NCBI GenBank assembly: GCA_036426205.1
Contig: CM071568.1
Location: 217,297,372 to 217,361,371, forward strand
Direction: 5' to 3'
Length of the DNA stretch: 64,000 bases
From: Ascaphus truei
Taxonomy: Eukaryota; Chordata; Amphibia; Anura; Ascaphidae
Part shown: positions 1 to 10,489 of the stretch, piece by piece
Layout: each line of letters starts with the position of its first letter
Position numbering within the stretch: the first letter of the stretch is position 1
Notes under the pieces: model-generated
Told to the model about the DNA's origin: nothing
The model's database searches: none
What the model saw: only the letters and a program-made list of their open reading frames with translations
Position numbers and translations under genes: made by a program

Positions 1-316
1 CTTAATTCTCCTGACCTGTTTTTGCCTTCTTTACCCGTGGACTAGTTTGGTCTGGGAGACACAAGTAAGACGCAGTCACCTCGGCACCCAATCATGCTCA
101 CACCTGAATGACTTCTGTGCATGGCTAGTGCGGTGGAAAGTACTACTTGTGTAATCTAATCTGATTGGTGTTCCCCCAGGAGGGAGAAGTAGTAGTGGCC
201 TTTCCAGTAGCTTCTATGTTAATATTTAGTGATTGGCGAATGTGTGAAACGTTCTGTTTCTTCACCACCCCGCAAAGCGTTAATTCAAATGTTTTTGTTA
301 TTCAAAAACCACGGTA

Positions 317-512
317 AAGTATGCCTAAGGCAGCGGCCAGGCAGGGAGCGAGCTGCGCTCATGCGCTGTGACATCACGCTCCCTGCTCGGCCGGGAGATT
401 TGTGGCCGGCTAGTTGCGTGCGGGGGGTGGGGAGGGCGATTCGAGGGGCGTGGCCATGACATCACGGCTCTGCAAGCAGCCACCCGCTCAGCGCCACCCT
501 GGCCGAGCCCCA
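317..512. repeat. GC-rich repeat fragment with 10-bp hairpin
   Basis: A GC-rich island in AT-rich surroundings. GCAGGGAGCG and its reverse complement CGCTCCCTGC lie about 30 bases apart near 340-390, followed by a segment with two GTGACATCACG/ATGACATCACG motifs. It resembles the CpG-rich MITEs found elsewhere in the window (CCTAAGGC near its left edge), but no target-site duplication can be demonstrated. Membership of that family is a guess. Confidence 0.3.
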
Positions 513-1762
513 AGTCTCTAATTTGCTGATTTTTCCTTGCAAGATTTTGTTTTTTTTAAATGTATTTCTTCTTTTAGGTTTGTCGAAAAAAGTTACGTTT
601 ACTTCACTTTTAAGCAAATTTTTGATTTTGCCAAGTCAAATTTTGGAATCATTGAATAAAAAAAAAAAATAAGGTATATAGGGGCGATTTTTTCCAAATG
701 AAGTCGAATTTTAAAAAAAAATGTTAATTTGCGAATAACAATTTTGTGGCGAATTAAAACTTTGGCAAAAATGCAACCATCTCTATTTTTGCCCCAGATA
801 TGCAAACCAACATTAGTCTTTTTTTAGTGCAAATAATTTGAGTTTGACTGCTGTGGAGTCAGAACTTTGTAAGGAAGTCTTTCAGTCCTCAGGATTTTAC
901 CAGGAAAAGATATTCAGCGCCAGGCGATACGATTTTTTTTCCTCTTAATTTTATTGAAGTTTTCACTATACAAAATACAAAGACAAAAGACATAAACAAA
1001 ATGAAGACAAAGAAATAAAAAGAATAATTACACATATATACCAATTCAATATCGTACATCTAGTTACATAAATATTGGATAAAAACATGCTTCCTGACTT
1101 TTAATTTGTTTGATTGAGCACCTGCTCCCCGTTGAGTATAATACATTTGTGGAATATAAATGATAAATATTTAGTTTAACACCTTCATTACCAATTTCTT
1201 GGCTGTTGAATGTTTTATTAGTATTCCACTGAGAGATTTTCTGCCATCATATTGAAAAATATATTCACCATCAATACACATTTAAAATATTCAAGCATAA
1301 TAAATATAGCTCCTATACTTAATACATAGAACGCCTGGTAGCACATACCTCGTCCTATATATCTTGTAATCATTCCTACTGTTGTCTACCTTCCCTGTCA
1401 TTTTACCTGAGTCTATTTTCAATCCTCATTATTGTTTCTCTGGCTTTCACACACCGCTTATCACTAAATACTCTATAGGTTAAATATATTTCACAATATC
1501 CCACTTCCATCTTCTTCCTCACCACTTTTTTTGTTTTTCAATTCCTCTCTTTAGCATGTGGAGTTGTCTTATCAGATCTGGCAATACCTTTTTTATTTGA
1601 ATGAAACTGTTTTTTTTGGACAAGTATTTTGAGAGTCCTGCTCTCCTCCTCAGGTTGAGTAATACTGGTTTACAAAAGTTTCTTCAAGATTAATTCGGAT
1701 GCAAAAACCAAGATAACAATCTTAGAAGAGAGAAGGTAGAATCTGATTGTACGTCTCTCTTC
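513..1762. other. AT-rich non-coding DNA, possible LINE 3' end on minus strand
   Basis: There is no credible coding sequence. On the minus strand the stretch around 935-1030 reads CTTCAATAAAATTAAGA followed by mixed A-rich DNA, which resembles the polyadenylated 3' end of an L1-type LINE pointing left. The remainder (1030-1760) is low-complexity AT-rich sequence. The LINE-end reading is inference from the AATAAA-like context only. Confidence 0.25.
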
Positions 1763-2087
1763 TTAGGCTGCGCTTATACAGCCGGTGACGGGACCGATGA
1801 CGTCACCCGTCGCCATTGCGAAAGTTATAATTAATGTTTGGGAGACGTCGCTGGCTACAAGGCCAGTGATGTCAGCAAGGGGGAAGGCAGACGGGCGGAG
1901 AAGCTCGCTGATTGGCTTATAGCCAGTCACATGTGGAGACCGTGTCTTCCAAAATCAAATACCACTGACTACCAGATTTTTGGTAGCGCTGTCGCTCCAT
2001 CGCGCCATTGCGTCCACTATAAGTGCCGGCAACAATGCATTTGTTTGGCGCGACGTCGCGTTGCTGTCACTATAAGCACAGCTTTAA
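1763..2087. mobile_element. TTAA-type MITE, copy 1
   Basis: The left end reads TTAGGCTGCGCTTATAC. The right end ACTATAAGCACAGCTTTAA is its imperfect reverse complement, and TTAA or near-TTAA sits at both outer edges. The interior is CpG-rich (gacgtcaccc, gcgacgtcgcg), unlike the AT-rich flanks. Related copies are at 14468, 34752 and 51470. TTAA duplication is typical of piggyBac and Kolobok transposons, so this is probably a non-autonomous derivative of one of them. There is no transposase inside. Confidence 0.6.
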
Positions 2088-2404
2088 GATATTTACATAG
2101 TACGTGTGGTTGAAAAAAAGACATATGTCCATAGAGTTCAACCAAAGCTAAATGTAGACGACAGATACTTAAACTATATTTGTATTCAGTTTATTGATAG
2201 AGGAAGGCAAACAAAAAATCCCAGTGACACATCATCCAATGCTGTCTCATAAAGCAAAAAATAAATTCCTTCTTTTGGATCAAGATTCTTCCCATATTTA
2301 CTTATTTGGTGTATCTCTGTTTACCTTTCCTTTACTAAAAAGATGTCAAATCCAAAATCACAAAGGTTGGACATCGGTGTTAAACTCATGGAATCTTTAT
2401 AAAT

Positions 2405-2520
2405 CAGTATTGCTGACCTGAGGAACTTTCAAAAGCTTGTCCTAAAATATGAATAAAAAAAGGTATCACCTAATACAGGTACTGAAGTACTCCGTTATTG
2501 TGCATTATTGCAATTGGACT
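2405..2520 (+). ncRNA. decayed hammerhead-ribozyme-like module
   Basis: GAC-CTGAGGA is followed shortly by AAAAGCTTGTC, then AATAAAAAAAGGTATCACC and an 'ACTAACACGGCTAC' tail. CTGANGA...GAAA with a very short stem III is the hammerhead core found in Penelope-like elements. Here stem I (GAC/GTC) survives, but stem II has collapsed to a few bases and GAAA has become AAAA, so it should be inactive. I read it as the remnant of a retroelement leader, not a working ribozyme. Confidence 0.35.
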
Positions 2521-2755
2521 AACACGGCTACTTCAACTTAATTCAGGAACAGAAACAATCTCTTTAGTACCTGGGTTACTAGATTTACTATTTAAAAAAA
2601 TAAATAAACTAAACTGAAAAGCACTATTCTGGTCCTTTTTTTCTAGCAATACACACATTATGTATTCCAGTAAATCTGATATGTAATAGAAAGAAGGAGC
2701 GCAACAAAACACTGATTTTCTACTGGTCGCTGTTGGGCAAAAAATGTCTCTCCCG

Positions 2756-3397
2756 GTGTGAGGGGTGTAGAACAGCCGGTCAGAATAAAGGTAGTGAGGG
2801 GTGTAGAACAGAAGGTCAGAATAAAGGTCGTGAGGGGTGTAGAACAGCGGGTCAGAATAAACGTAGTGAGGGGTGTAGAACAGCGGGTTAGAAAAAAGGT
2901 AGTGAGGGGTGTAGAACAGAAGGTCAGAATAAAGGTAGTGAGGGGTGTAGAACAGAAGGTCAGAATAAAGGTCGTGAGGGTTTAGAACAGCGGGTCAGAA
3001 TAAACGTAGTAGGGGTGTAGACATGCGGGTAGAAAAAATGTAGTGAGGGGTGTAGAACAGAATCCAGAATAAAGGTAGTGAGGGGTGTAGAACAGAAGGT
3101 CAGAATAAAGGTCGTGAGGGTTTAGAACAGCCTGTCAGAATAAAGGTAGTGAGGGGTGTAGAACAGCCGGTCAGAATAAACATAGTGAGGGGTGTAGAAG
3201 AGAAGGTCAGAATAAAGGTAGTGAGGGGTGTAGAACAGCGGGTCAGAATAAAGGTAGTGAGGGGTGTAGAACAGCGGGTCAGAATAAAGGTAGTGAGGGG
3301 TGTAGAACAGCGGTCGAATAAAGGTAGTGAGGGGTGTAGAACAGAAGGTCAGAATAAAGGTAGTGAGGGGTGTAGAACAGCGGGTCAGAATAAAGGT
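2756..3397. repeat. 36-bp minisatellite, about 18 copies
   Basis: Tandem units of the form GTGAGGGGTGTAGAACAGNN-GGTCAGAATAAAGGTA repeat with a 36-bp period. Because 36 is a multiple of three, long open frames run through it on both strands; they are artefacts. Variants alternate CCGG, AAGG and CGGG at one site. A block of about 136 bp (2935-2990 and 3071-3130) is duplicated, giving a weak higher-order pattern. A few units have 1-3 nt deletions. Confidence 0.95.
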
Positions 3398-5645
3398 GGC
3401 ATATTCTCCCATGATTAAGCAAAAGGAAGATACAAAGTGGAAATAAAACATAACAGCAGTGATCAAAGTGGTTTCAAAATGTAGATGCACTGTCTCTGAT
3501 AAAAAGAAAATAATTTTTAGTAAACATTTATACAATATTCATGCAATGAAAGTGAAAGGAAAAAAAGATTTGATAAACGAATTCTCCCTTTTTTTTAAAA
3601 GAAAGTGAATCTGTAAGTGTATAAACAGGATAGCAGTAGTACCGGGCTTAAATATATACATATATATATTTTTAAAAAAAGGTGTTGGCGCTGCCACCCC
3701 ATCCGCCGTAATACAATCACACTGCGACTTCTGCACAGCAGTAAGGGTTACTTCGTATCCTGAACGTGTTATTTCGCGTATGGACCCCAGGCAGAAGAAA
3801 GCTGCGGTGTATGCAAGGAACCATCATTATATAACTGAAAGTAAATGACCTTCATAAGAAATAGTTTCTTCAATGATTATGGGTGGTTTGAACTAGTTGC
3901 ATGTTTGTGTAGGACGTTAAAAGCACAGAAAAGCAATGTTTACTTATGTTTCTAAGGCAAAGGCTGGCACTGAGCCTTTGGCCTCAACTGAACCACCAGA
4001 TTCTTTCTTTGTCAGATGCCGAGTCAGAAAGATTGGTGGGTCAACTGCTGCCCATCGTGCAGAGGCTTTGATTTCAATGGTGAGTGCATGCGGTGCGTCT
4101 ACTACGAACAGACGAATCCCACTGTTTCTAGGCACTGAAGAACACAGCTCCTGGAGGCATGGGCTAGGTCACGTGAAGTAGCTGCGATGCCTATCTTCTA
4201 GACTGGCCATCAAAGGTGAGACATGAAGGTCCTTTACTAATGAGATCTACAGGGGGGCAGGAAATCCTGTGAGGGCAGAATATGCATTCCTTGTCAAGTT
4301 TTAAAAAAAAAATAAAGTAAGAAATGAGAAGATAATAATAACTTTATGTAGTGATTCTCTCCCGATTGGACTCAAAGCGCTTCCCAAAATAACGAAAAAA
4401 ACACACAGAAAGCAGCAAAACGATCTAATCTAAAAGGAGACATTTTTTCCAGGATTTGTTTTCAGTAATTGCAGTGCCATTAAAAGGAAGAGGTCTGAAT
4501 CTTTATCACATCTGAACGAAGCTATAAGGCAGTTCGTAGATCCTTCTCAAAGGGAGGATAAATCTGCTCTAAAATGTTATCTGTTTTATTTGATGACGTT
4601 TTGATCAGTTATGGCAATATGACTTTAAAGCTGCAGCGCAAAGTAGCTCTATGCAGCAAAACATGAATGCAGCAATCCCGCCAACGCTCGCTATGTATTA
4701 CTTTATAACATTAGAACCGTGGGTTATCAAGCGCTGAATGTGATGGAAAGAGGCCCAGGGACCAGCACAGTAAAGGTTACGCCCGGTCCCTGCCCGTCCT
4801 TTCCTGGAGATCATCTGGCCACCAGACTCCAGTTACCCCGTTTTTATGTACTCGGTAGCCCCTTGCAAGCCGAGACCAGCGGGGGATACCACACCCACTG
4901 AGAGACACTGCTGCCCATTCATTCCCTTCCTGCCCTTTAACTTGCCTCTGTCCCACCTCCAGCCCTGATTGGCCAATGCGGGCTCTCGCGTCCTGATTAG
5001 TTTCCGTGAAGCATCCTTGCTGTGATTGGTCGTGGCCCCGTTTACCATGATTTCCTATGGCAGCAGGGAATCTAGGAAAGGGGGAACCCGATTAGAGTTC
5101 CAGGTCTCATTCTGATCCCGTCGTGGAGACGGATTAAGTGGTGTGCTTCCCCCCCACCCCCCGTATCCCGTTTTGGTGTAAGCTCCGATTGTGTTTTGTG
5201 TTGTGCTTGCTGGCTCCAGCCGGAATAAATACTCTTTATTGAACTGCTTTGTCCTGTCTGGTGCTTTGGTTCTGTGAAAGAGTTCTGGTCTCCCGTGGCA
5301 CTAAACTGTGCCATTTTTAGTTTCGGAGACCCCTCTGGTTCCAGAGATACCGTTTTAGTTGCCGGTGTTACCTCCTGAATATTAAAAAATGCCATCCAAT
5401 AGGTAGCCGAAACGTCGTCGCCCAGTGTCATTGCAGCTTCCTATTGGCCCATGGGACCCGTGAGATTTGGTGGCCATTTTGTAATTACTGGAAAGGAAGG
5501 AGAACTTATTCGGTAAGTATCTAGGGAACCATACGGTCCCCAGAAGTAAAAATAGAGTGGTTCGGATCAGGAGAACCCTTCAGTTCCAATGCTGTAAAAA
5601 CAGTAGTTTAAAGAAACAAACAAAAAAAAAAAAAAAAAAACATGC
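3398..5645. other. non-coding DNA with dispersed repeat fragments
   Basis: No supported gene. Around 4345-4390 there is a short SINE/LINE-tail-like piece (AACTTTATGTAGTGATTCTC ... CTCAAAGCGCTTCCC). From about 5390 to 5600 lies a member of a dispersed family also seen at 10920-11075, 34590-34720 and 56150-56340 (shared phrases CATTGCAGCTT, GGCCATTTTGT, AGTATCT). The stretch ends in a 19-base A run followed by CATGC, the left target site of the LINE that follows. Confidence 0.6.
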
Positions 5646-5865
5646 ATCCCCCCACCTACCCCCACCCCTCCCTTCCCCCCCTCATCCCCCCACCTACCCT
5701 CACCCCTTCCCTCTCCCCCCAGAGCTAAGATATTAGATCTGACCAAGCTGTTTTACTCTGTAGGAATATATACGCCAATACTGAATGTATAGAAATTGAT
5801 CATAAAGTTTAGGTGAAGATTCACTCTAGGGAAAAGTACCCCCCCGAGCCCCCCCTTCCCCATTA

Positions 5866-8800
5866 ATGGCGTCAATAAAGATCATATCCCTGAACGTTAA
5901 GGGACTTAACTCAACACGCAAACGCAAACTAGCCCTCCAAGAATTTAAAAAAACCAAAGGAGATATAATATGTATCCAAGAAACCCATTTCAACACTGCT
6001 GACCCTCCTAACACATTTAAGCACACATATCCCCAAGCATTCTTTGCATCCTCCCCCAACAAAAAAAGAGGGGTGGCTATTCTGATTAAAAACAACACCC
6101 CATTTGCCCTCACACAGGTAACCAAAGACCCAGAGGGACGATATATACTCCTCAAAGGCACACTGTCAGGCTCCCCCATAGCCATTCTCAACATCTACGC
6201 CCCGAACGCAAACCAGAACCAATTCCTCCAGAACCTTCTTAGTACCCTTGACCACTCGACGCTTTCCTCCCTCCTCCTCGTCGGTGACGCAAATATGGTC
6301 CTTGACCCGGACCAAGATAGATCAGGGCAGACAGCGACCCCATACTCTAGCCAACTGCAGAAAAAGGCCCAAAAGTTCCAGAACACTATCAGAGAGTATT
6401 CGCTGACAGACATTTGGCGGACCCAGCATGTGGGCCAGAGGGACTATTCCTTCTACTCAACCCCCCATCAGTCTTACTCGCGGATCGATTACTTTCTGGG
6501 CACCAACAATGTACTCCAGGCATCCTCCCATTCCGACATAGGCCCAATAACCTGGTCTGACCATGCCCCTATCATACTCACCCTCTCTCTACCCTTCGTC
6601 AAAACAACAGTATATTCCTGGAAACTCAGTGACTCGCTTCTCAACGACCCACAAGTGATCAAGACAATTAAACAAAAACTGCACACCTTTTTCCAGTTAA
6701 ACAAAGGCTCGGTCCCGGCAGCAGCAATGCTCTGGGAAGCCCACAAAGCCACTATAAGAGGGGAACTCATATCGCTAGCCTCCTATAGGAAAAAAATAAA
6801 ACAGAAAGCCCAGAAAGAACTAACCGAAAAAATCATAAAGCTAGAGCAACTGCATAAACAATCCCAATCGAGAAAGGTGTTTAGAACCCTTGAGAAAGCG
6901 AGATCCGACCTAAAAATACTCCAACTTGACGAGGTAGAGAGAGCCCTGAAATGGACCAAACAGCGGTTCTATGATAGGGGTAACAAAGCGGACAAACTTC
7001 TGGCCTCAAAACTAAGAGGCATTAAGACAAAGACCCAGATAACAAAAATCAAAACCAAAAGTGGTCAAATCTCATATAATGAGAAAGATATTGCCCGGGA
7101 ATTTGCAGAGTTCTATACCGACCTCTACAACCTCCACCCCATCAATCAGTCAGACCTCAATGATGAGAGCACCACCGACTATCTAACCCAATGCAACCTC
7201 CCCTCCCTCTCACAAGAAGAACGTGAGTTCTTAAACCAGAGCATAACCCAAGAAGAGCTAGATAAAGCAATATCCTCACTCAAATTAGCAAAGACCCCAG
7301 GACCGGATGGCTTTACCAACGGTTACTATAAAAAATTAGCAAAATCTCTGTCCCCCTACCTCCTAGAAATGTTTAACTCATTTCTCCAAGGAGAACAAAT
7401 CCCAGGCACTATGTCGGCAGCCAACTTGGCTATCATACATAAAGAGGGCAGGGACCCACTTCAATGTGGCAGCTACCGCCCCATTTCCCTACTGAATACT
7501 GACCTCAAGCTTTTCAGCAAAATTCTAGCAAACAGACTGAACCCTATTCTCCCGAGACTAATTCATATAGACCAGGTGGGATTTGTGTCAGGAAGACAGG
7601 CCTCTGACAACACCCGCAAAATTATTGACATTATAGACCACGTGCACCTCAAAAAGTCCCAGGCCTTGATACTCAGCCTCGACGCGGAGAAGGCCTTTGA
7701 CCGGATCAAATGGTCTTTCCTTGACCAGACAATGCGCCAGTTCGGCTTCTCAGGCCCATTCCTAGAAGGAGTCCGAGCCCTCTATACCAACCCCACGGCC
7801 ATATTAAAACTCCCGGGTGGCCGATCCAACCCAATAAAAATCCACAACGGTACTAGACAAGGTTGCCCCCTCTCCCCTTTACTTTTCGCCCTGTCTATAG
7901 AACCCCTAGCTGCCAGAATTAGAACAGACCCATCCGTAAAGGGAATCCTAGTCGGAGACAGGGAGTATAAAATATCCCTGTTTGCCGACGACATCATCCT
8001 TACCCTATCAGACCCCCTCACTTCCCTCCCCAACCTAGAAAAACTGTTAGACCAATTTGGCCACCTCTCAGACTACAAAGTCAACACAGACAAATCGGAG
8101 GCTCTCAATATATTACTGCCGAACCCCGTATGGACATCCCTACAAAAGAAATTTAAGTATAGATGGAATAGCTCCCATATTAAGTATTTAGGGGTCAAAA
8201 TAGCGAGCTCATATGGCTCATTATATCAAACCAACTACCCTCCCCTTTTCCGTCAGATCTTAAGAGATCTCGAGACCTGGCAGACCCACCAAATATCATG
8301 GTTTGGCAGGATAATATCCGCCAAAATGAATATCCTCCCCCGCCTGCTCTATTATTTTCAAACCCTCCCTGTCCCCGTCCCATTAGCAGATTTAAGGAAT
8401 ATTCAGTCCCATATACTGCGCTTCGTCTGGCAACAACGGAGAGCCAGGGTCCCACGGTCGGTACTCTTGGTGTCGAGGACGAGAGGGGGTCTGGGGGCGC
8501 CGGACGTGGCCCGATACTATCGGGCAGCACAACTGAGACAGGCGGTGGTTTGGAACAACCCCCCGGCCTCCAATTGTTGGTTGGAAATAGAGACATTCCA
8601 CGCGTCCCCGACCCCCCTCTCAGCCCTGCTTTGGACTCACGTCCACAAGGGAAGGAGGCCCACGAGACTCAGCCTTGGAGCAATGAGATGCACGTGGTCG
8701 ACATGGTTGAAAACCAAAGGGAAATATGGCCTAGCTTCAACCCCCTCTCAATTGACCCCTCTATTCGGGAACCCGGATTTCCCGCCCGGTTGTTCCCGAC

Positions 8801-9678
8801 CCCAATTCAGCCAATTTCAAGGCCTAAATATCAGAGTGGTTGCGGACTTGCTGGAAGGCGATGAGGTCATGCCCCTCCGAGAACTGAGAATCAAACTAAC
8901 GTCCCCTGATCTTCCTATATTCCAATACCTACAGATTCGCCATTTTTTGAGAACTCTATCCCCTAACTTAAAATTCCCGCCGTGCACCAGATTTGAGAAC
9001 CTCTGCCTCAGAGGCGAGTACCAAAGAGGCCTCATCTCTGGGATATATAAAACACTAGAGGCGGCCCAACCCTCCCCTAACCACGCATATATGAAAAGGT
9101 GGAGCCAGGAACTAAACACCAATATAGACATAGAGGATTGGGAGGATATCTGGGAGGCAGCTTCCAAAACTTCAATTTGTTCCATCACAAAAGAAAATAT
9201 TTACAAAATATTATTCCACTGGTACCTGACCCCGAGTAGACTGAACCAGATCTATCCAGCTACTCCTGACGATTGCTGGAGGGGATGTGGTCAAAGGGGG
9301 GACATGTCCCACATTTGGTGGACATGTCCGGAGATCCAAAAATTCTGGACCCGGATCCAGGGCCTGCTGGCCGAGACCCTGGAGGTGGAGGTACCCCTAG
9401 ACCCTCTGACCTATGTGCTGGGAAAACCAGTCGATGACCTTCCCCCCCCTATAACCAGGCTCATGGCAGCGATTCTGACGGCCGCCAGATGCTGTATAGC
9501 AGCAGCCTGGAAGAAAATCAAAGCCCCATCCAGAAGAACGGTAGTCACTAGGGTAAACGGAATCATGGTTATGGAAAGATTAACGGCAATGCTGAAGCAA
9601 AAAATGCCGCAATTCCATTCGACATGGGAACCTTGGCCAGGATCAGACCCCCTGACCTTCACAATCACAGGACCATAG
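5866..9678 (+). CDS. L1-type LINE ORF2: AP endonuclease + reverse transcriptase
   Basis: A 1270-residue protein that nicks target DNA and reverse-transcribes the LINE RNA. The N-terminal apurinic-type endonuclease (about 1-235) shows N10, QETH with E39, NIYAPN with Y111, GDAN with D141/N143, SRIDYF, and SDHAP with D232/H233. The reverse transcriptase (about 440-760) shows TPGPDGF, GSYRPISLLNTD, SLDAEKAFD with D606, TRQGCPLSPLLF, and FADD with D708/D709. The C-terminus has a CCHC-like cluster, C1137-X3-C1141-X7-H1149-X4-C1154, typical of L1 ORF2. The frame is uninterrupted and all catalytic residues are present, and the length matches L1 ORF2s, so the copy is young. The ATG at 5866 directly follows the leader. 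Assignment to the L1 clade is firm; the subfamily is not determined. Confidence 0.95.
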   Translation: MASIKIISLNVKGLNSTRKRKLALQEFKKTKGDIICIQETHFNTADPPNTFKHTYPQAFFASSPNKKRGVAILIKNNTPFALTQVTKDPEGRYILLKGTLSGSPIAILNIYAPNANQNQFLQNLLSTLDHSTLSSLLLVGDANMVLDPDQDRSGQTATPYSSQLQKKAQKFQNTIREYSLTDIWRTQHVGQRDYSFYSTPHQSYSRIDYFLGTNNVLQASSHSDIGPITWSDHAPIILTLSLPFVKTTVYSWKLSDSLLNDPQVIKTIKQKLHTFFQLNKGSVPAAAMLWEAHKATIRGELISLASYRKKIKQKAQKELTEKIIKLEQLHKQSQSRKVFRTLEKARSDLKILQLDEVERALKWTKQRFYDRGNKADKLLASKLRGIKTKTQITKIKTKSGQISYNEKDIAREFAEFYTDLYNLHPINQSDLNDESTTDYLTQCNLPSLSQEEREFLNQSITQEELDKAISSLKLAKTPGPDGFTNGYYKKLAKSLSPYLLEMFNSFLQGEQIPGTMSAANLAIIHKEGRDPLQCGSYRPISLLNTDLKLFSKILANRLNPILPRLIHIDQVGFVSGRQASDNTRKIIDIIDHVHLKKSQALILSLDAEKAFDRIKWSFLDQTMRQFGFSGPFLEGVRALYTNPTAILKLPGGRSNPIKIHNGTRQGCPLSPLLFALSIEPLAARIRTDPSVKGILVGDREYKISLFADDIILTLSDPLTSLPNLEKLLDQFGHLSDYKVNTDKSEALNILLPNPVWTSLQKKFKYRWNSSHIKYLGVKIASSYGSLYQTNYPPLFRQILRDLETWQTHQISWFGRIISAKMNILPRLLYYFQTLPVPVPLADLRNIQSHILRFVWQQRRARVPRSVLLVSRTRGGLGAPDVARYYRAAQLRQAVVWNNPPASNCWLEIETFHASPTPLSALLWTHVHKGRRPTRLSLGAMRCTWSTWLKTKGKYGLASTPSQLTPLFGNPDFPPGCSRPQFSQFQGLNIRVVADLLEGDEVMPLRELRIKLTSPDLPIFQYLQIRHFLRTLSPNLKFPPCTRFENLCLRGEYQRGLISGIYKTLEAAQPSPNHAYMKRWSQELNTNIDIEDWEDIWEAASKTSICSITKENIYKILFHWYLTPSRLNQIYPATPDDCWRGCGQRGDMSHIWWTCPEIQKFWTRIQGLLAETLEVEVPLDPLTYVLGKPVDDLPPPITRLMAAILTAARCCIAAAWKKIKAPSRRTVVTRVNGIMVMERLTAMLKQKMPQFHSTWEPWPGSDPLTFTITGP

Positions 9679-9983
9679 GACCGACCCCCCCTTCCCTCAA
9701 AGTCCTCCCCATCTTTCCCTCCCCCCCCCTTCCCTCCCCCCCTCCCCTCTCTTTGTCCAAAGTCGTTCCCAACTATCCACCCCTCCTTCGTCATCCCCCC
9801 TCTTTTTCACCACTGAAAACTGGAAAAGGGACTATTTAGTGTCATCAACCTCCCCCAAATATTGTACATGTATCAAGCTGTATTCCTGTGTTGAGTCGCT
9901 CATAAATGTATGTAACATGTACCAATCTGCTGTCCGACACCAATAAAGGAAAAATATTTATAAAAAAAAAAAAAAAAAAAAAA
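9679..9983 (+). other. LINE 3' UTR and first poly(A) tail
   Basis: The segment is pyrimidine-rich just after the stop codon. It then reads through CTGTCCGACACCAATAAAGG, with a canonical AATAAA signal, into about 22 A's. The last 200 bases before the tail recur almost base-for-base at 10272-10467. Confidence 0.9.
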
Positions 9984-10074
9984 TAATCATTTATAAATTA
10001 TACATTGCAATTAAAATAATTTAAAAATTATTTAATTTTAATTTTAATTATAATGTACAATTTATAAATTATTA
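9984..10074. repeat. AT-rich 91-bp palindrome
   Basis: The left arm TAATCATTTATAAATTATAC and the right arm ending GTACAATTTATAAATTATTA are reverse complements apart from a few changes. They meet near 10030. The DNA is almost entirely A and T and could extrude as a hairpin. It lies between the first LINE tail and the 33-bp array. Confidence 0.8.
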
Positions 10075-10087
10075 TTTTATTTGTTTT

Positions 10088-10271
10088 ATAATATTCCTAA
10101 TAACCTCACTTAGTATCTGAGCCCTATTCCTAATAACCTCACATAGTATTTTAGCCCTACTCCTAATAACCTCATTTAGTATTCCAGCCCTATTCCTAAT
10201 AATCTCACTTAGTATCTGAGCTCAATTCCTAATAACCTCACTTAGTATCTGAGCCCTATTCCTAATAACCT
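10088..10271. repeat. 33-bp tandem repeat, about 5.5 copies
   Basis: Units of TTCCTAATAACCTCACTTAG-TATCTGAGCCCTA repeat with minor changes. The last unit is cut after CCTAATAACC(T), where the second LINE tail begins. The array therefore predates, or was carried with, that tail. Confidence 0.9.
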
Positions 10272-10484
10272 TTCCCAACTATCCACCCCTCCTTCGTCAT
10301 CCCCCCTCTTTTTCACCACTGAAAACTGGAAAAGGGACTATTGAGTGTCATCAACCTCCCCCAAATATTGTACATGTATCAAGCTGTATTCCTGTGTTGA
10401 GTCGCTCATAAATGTATGTAACATGTACCAATCTGCTGTCCGACACCAATAAAGGAAAAATATTTATAAAAAAAAAAAAAAAAA
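10272..10484 (+). mobile_element. second, 5'-truncated LINE 3' end
   Basis: TTCCCAACTATCC through the AATAAA signal and A tail repeats 9766-9980. Only one substitution is evident (ATTTAGTG versus ATTGAGTG). It contains 3' UTR only. The near identity means it came from the same or a sister element recently. Confidence 0.9.
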
Positions 10485-10489
10485 CATGC

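Larger units (their letters stand above)
5646..10484 (+). mobile_element. L1-type LINE insertion with two 3' ends
   Basis: The unit comprises a short pyrimidine-rich 5' leader, a complete ORF2, a 3' UTR with AATAAA and A tail (9679-9983), a 91-bp AT palindrome, a 33-bp tandem array, and a second copy of the 3' UTR with its own A tail (10272-10484). Both outer edges carry an A run followed by CATGC (5622-5645 and 10468-10489). That fits one target-primed insertion with a target-site duplication. Neither inner junction shows a duplication of its own. No ORF1 is present upstream of ORF2, so the copy is probably 5'-truncated between the two ORFs. Confidence 0.75.

Noticed and set aside
2756..3535. 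CRISPR-like array or coding repeat
   Set aside because: Units are contiguous tandem repeats with no unique spacers, in a vertebrate context; frames are open only because the period is 36.
5072..5431. 119-codon minus-strand frame
   Set aside because: Falls in a dispersed non-coding repeat family that occurs elsewhere in the window without the frame.
8298..8864. 188-codon frame in the LINE
   Set aside because: Shadow of ORF2 in another frame, without recognisable domains.
9411..9794. 127-codon minus-strand frame opposite the ORF2 end
   Set aside because: Antisense shadow of the LINE coding region and pyrimidine-rich 3' UTR.
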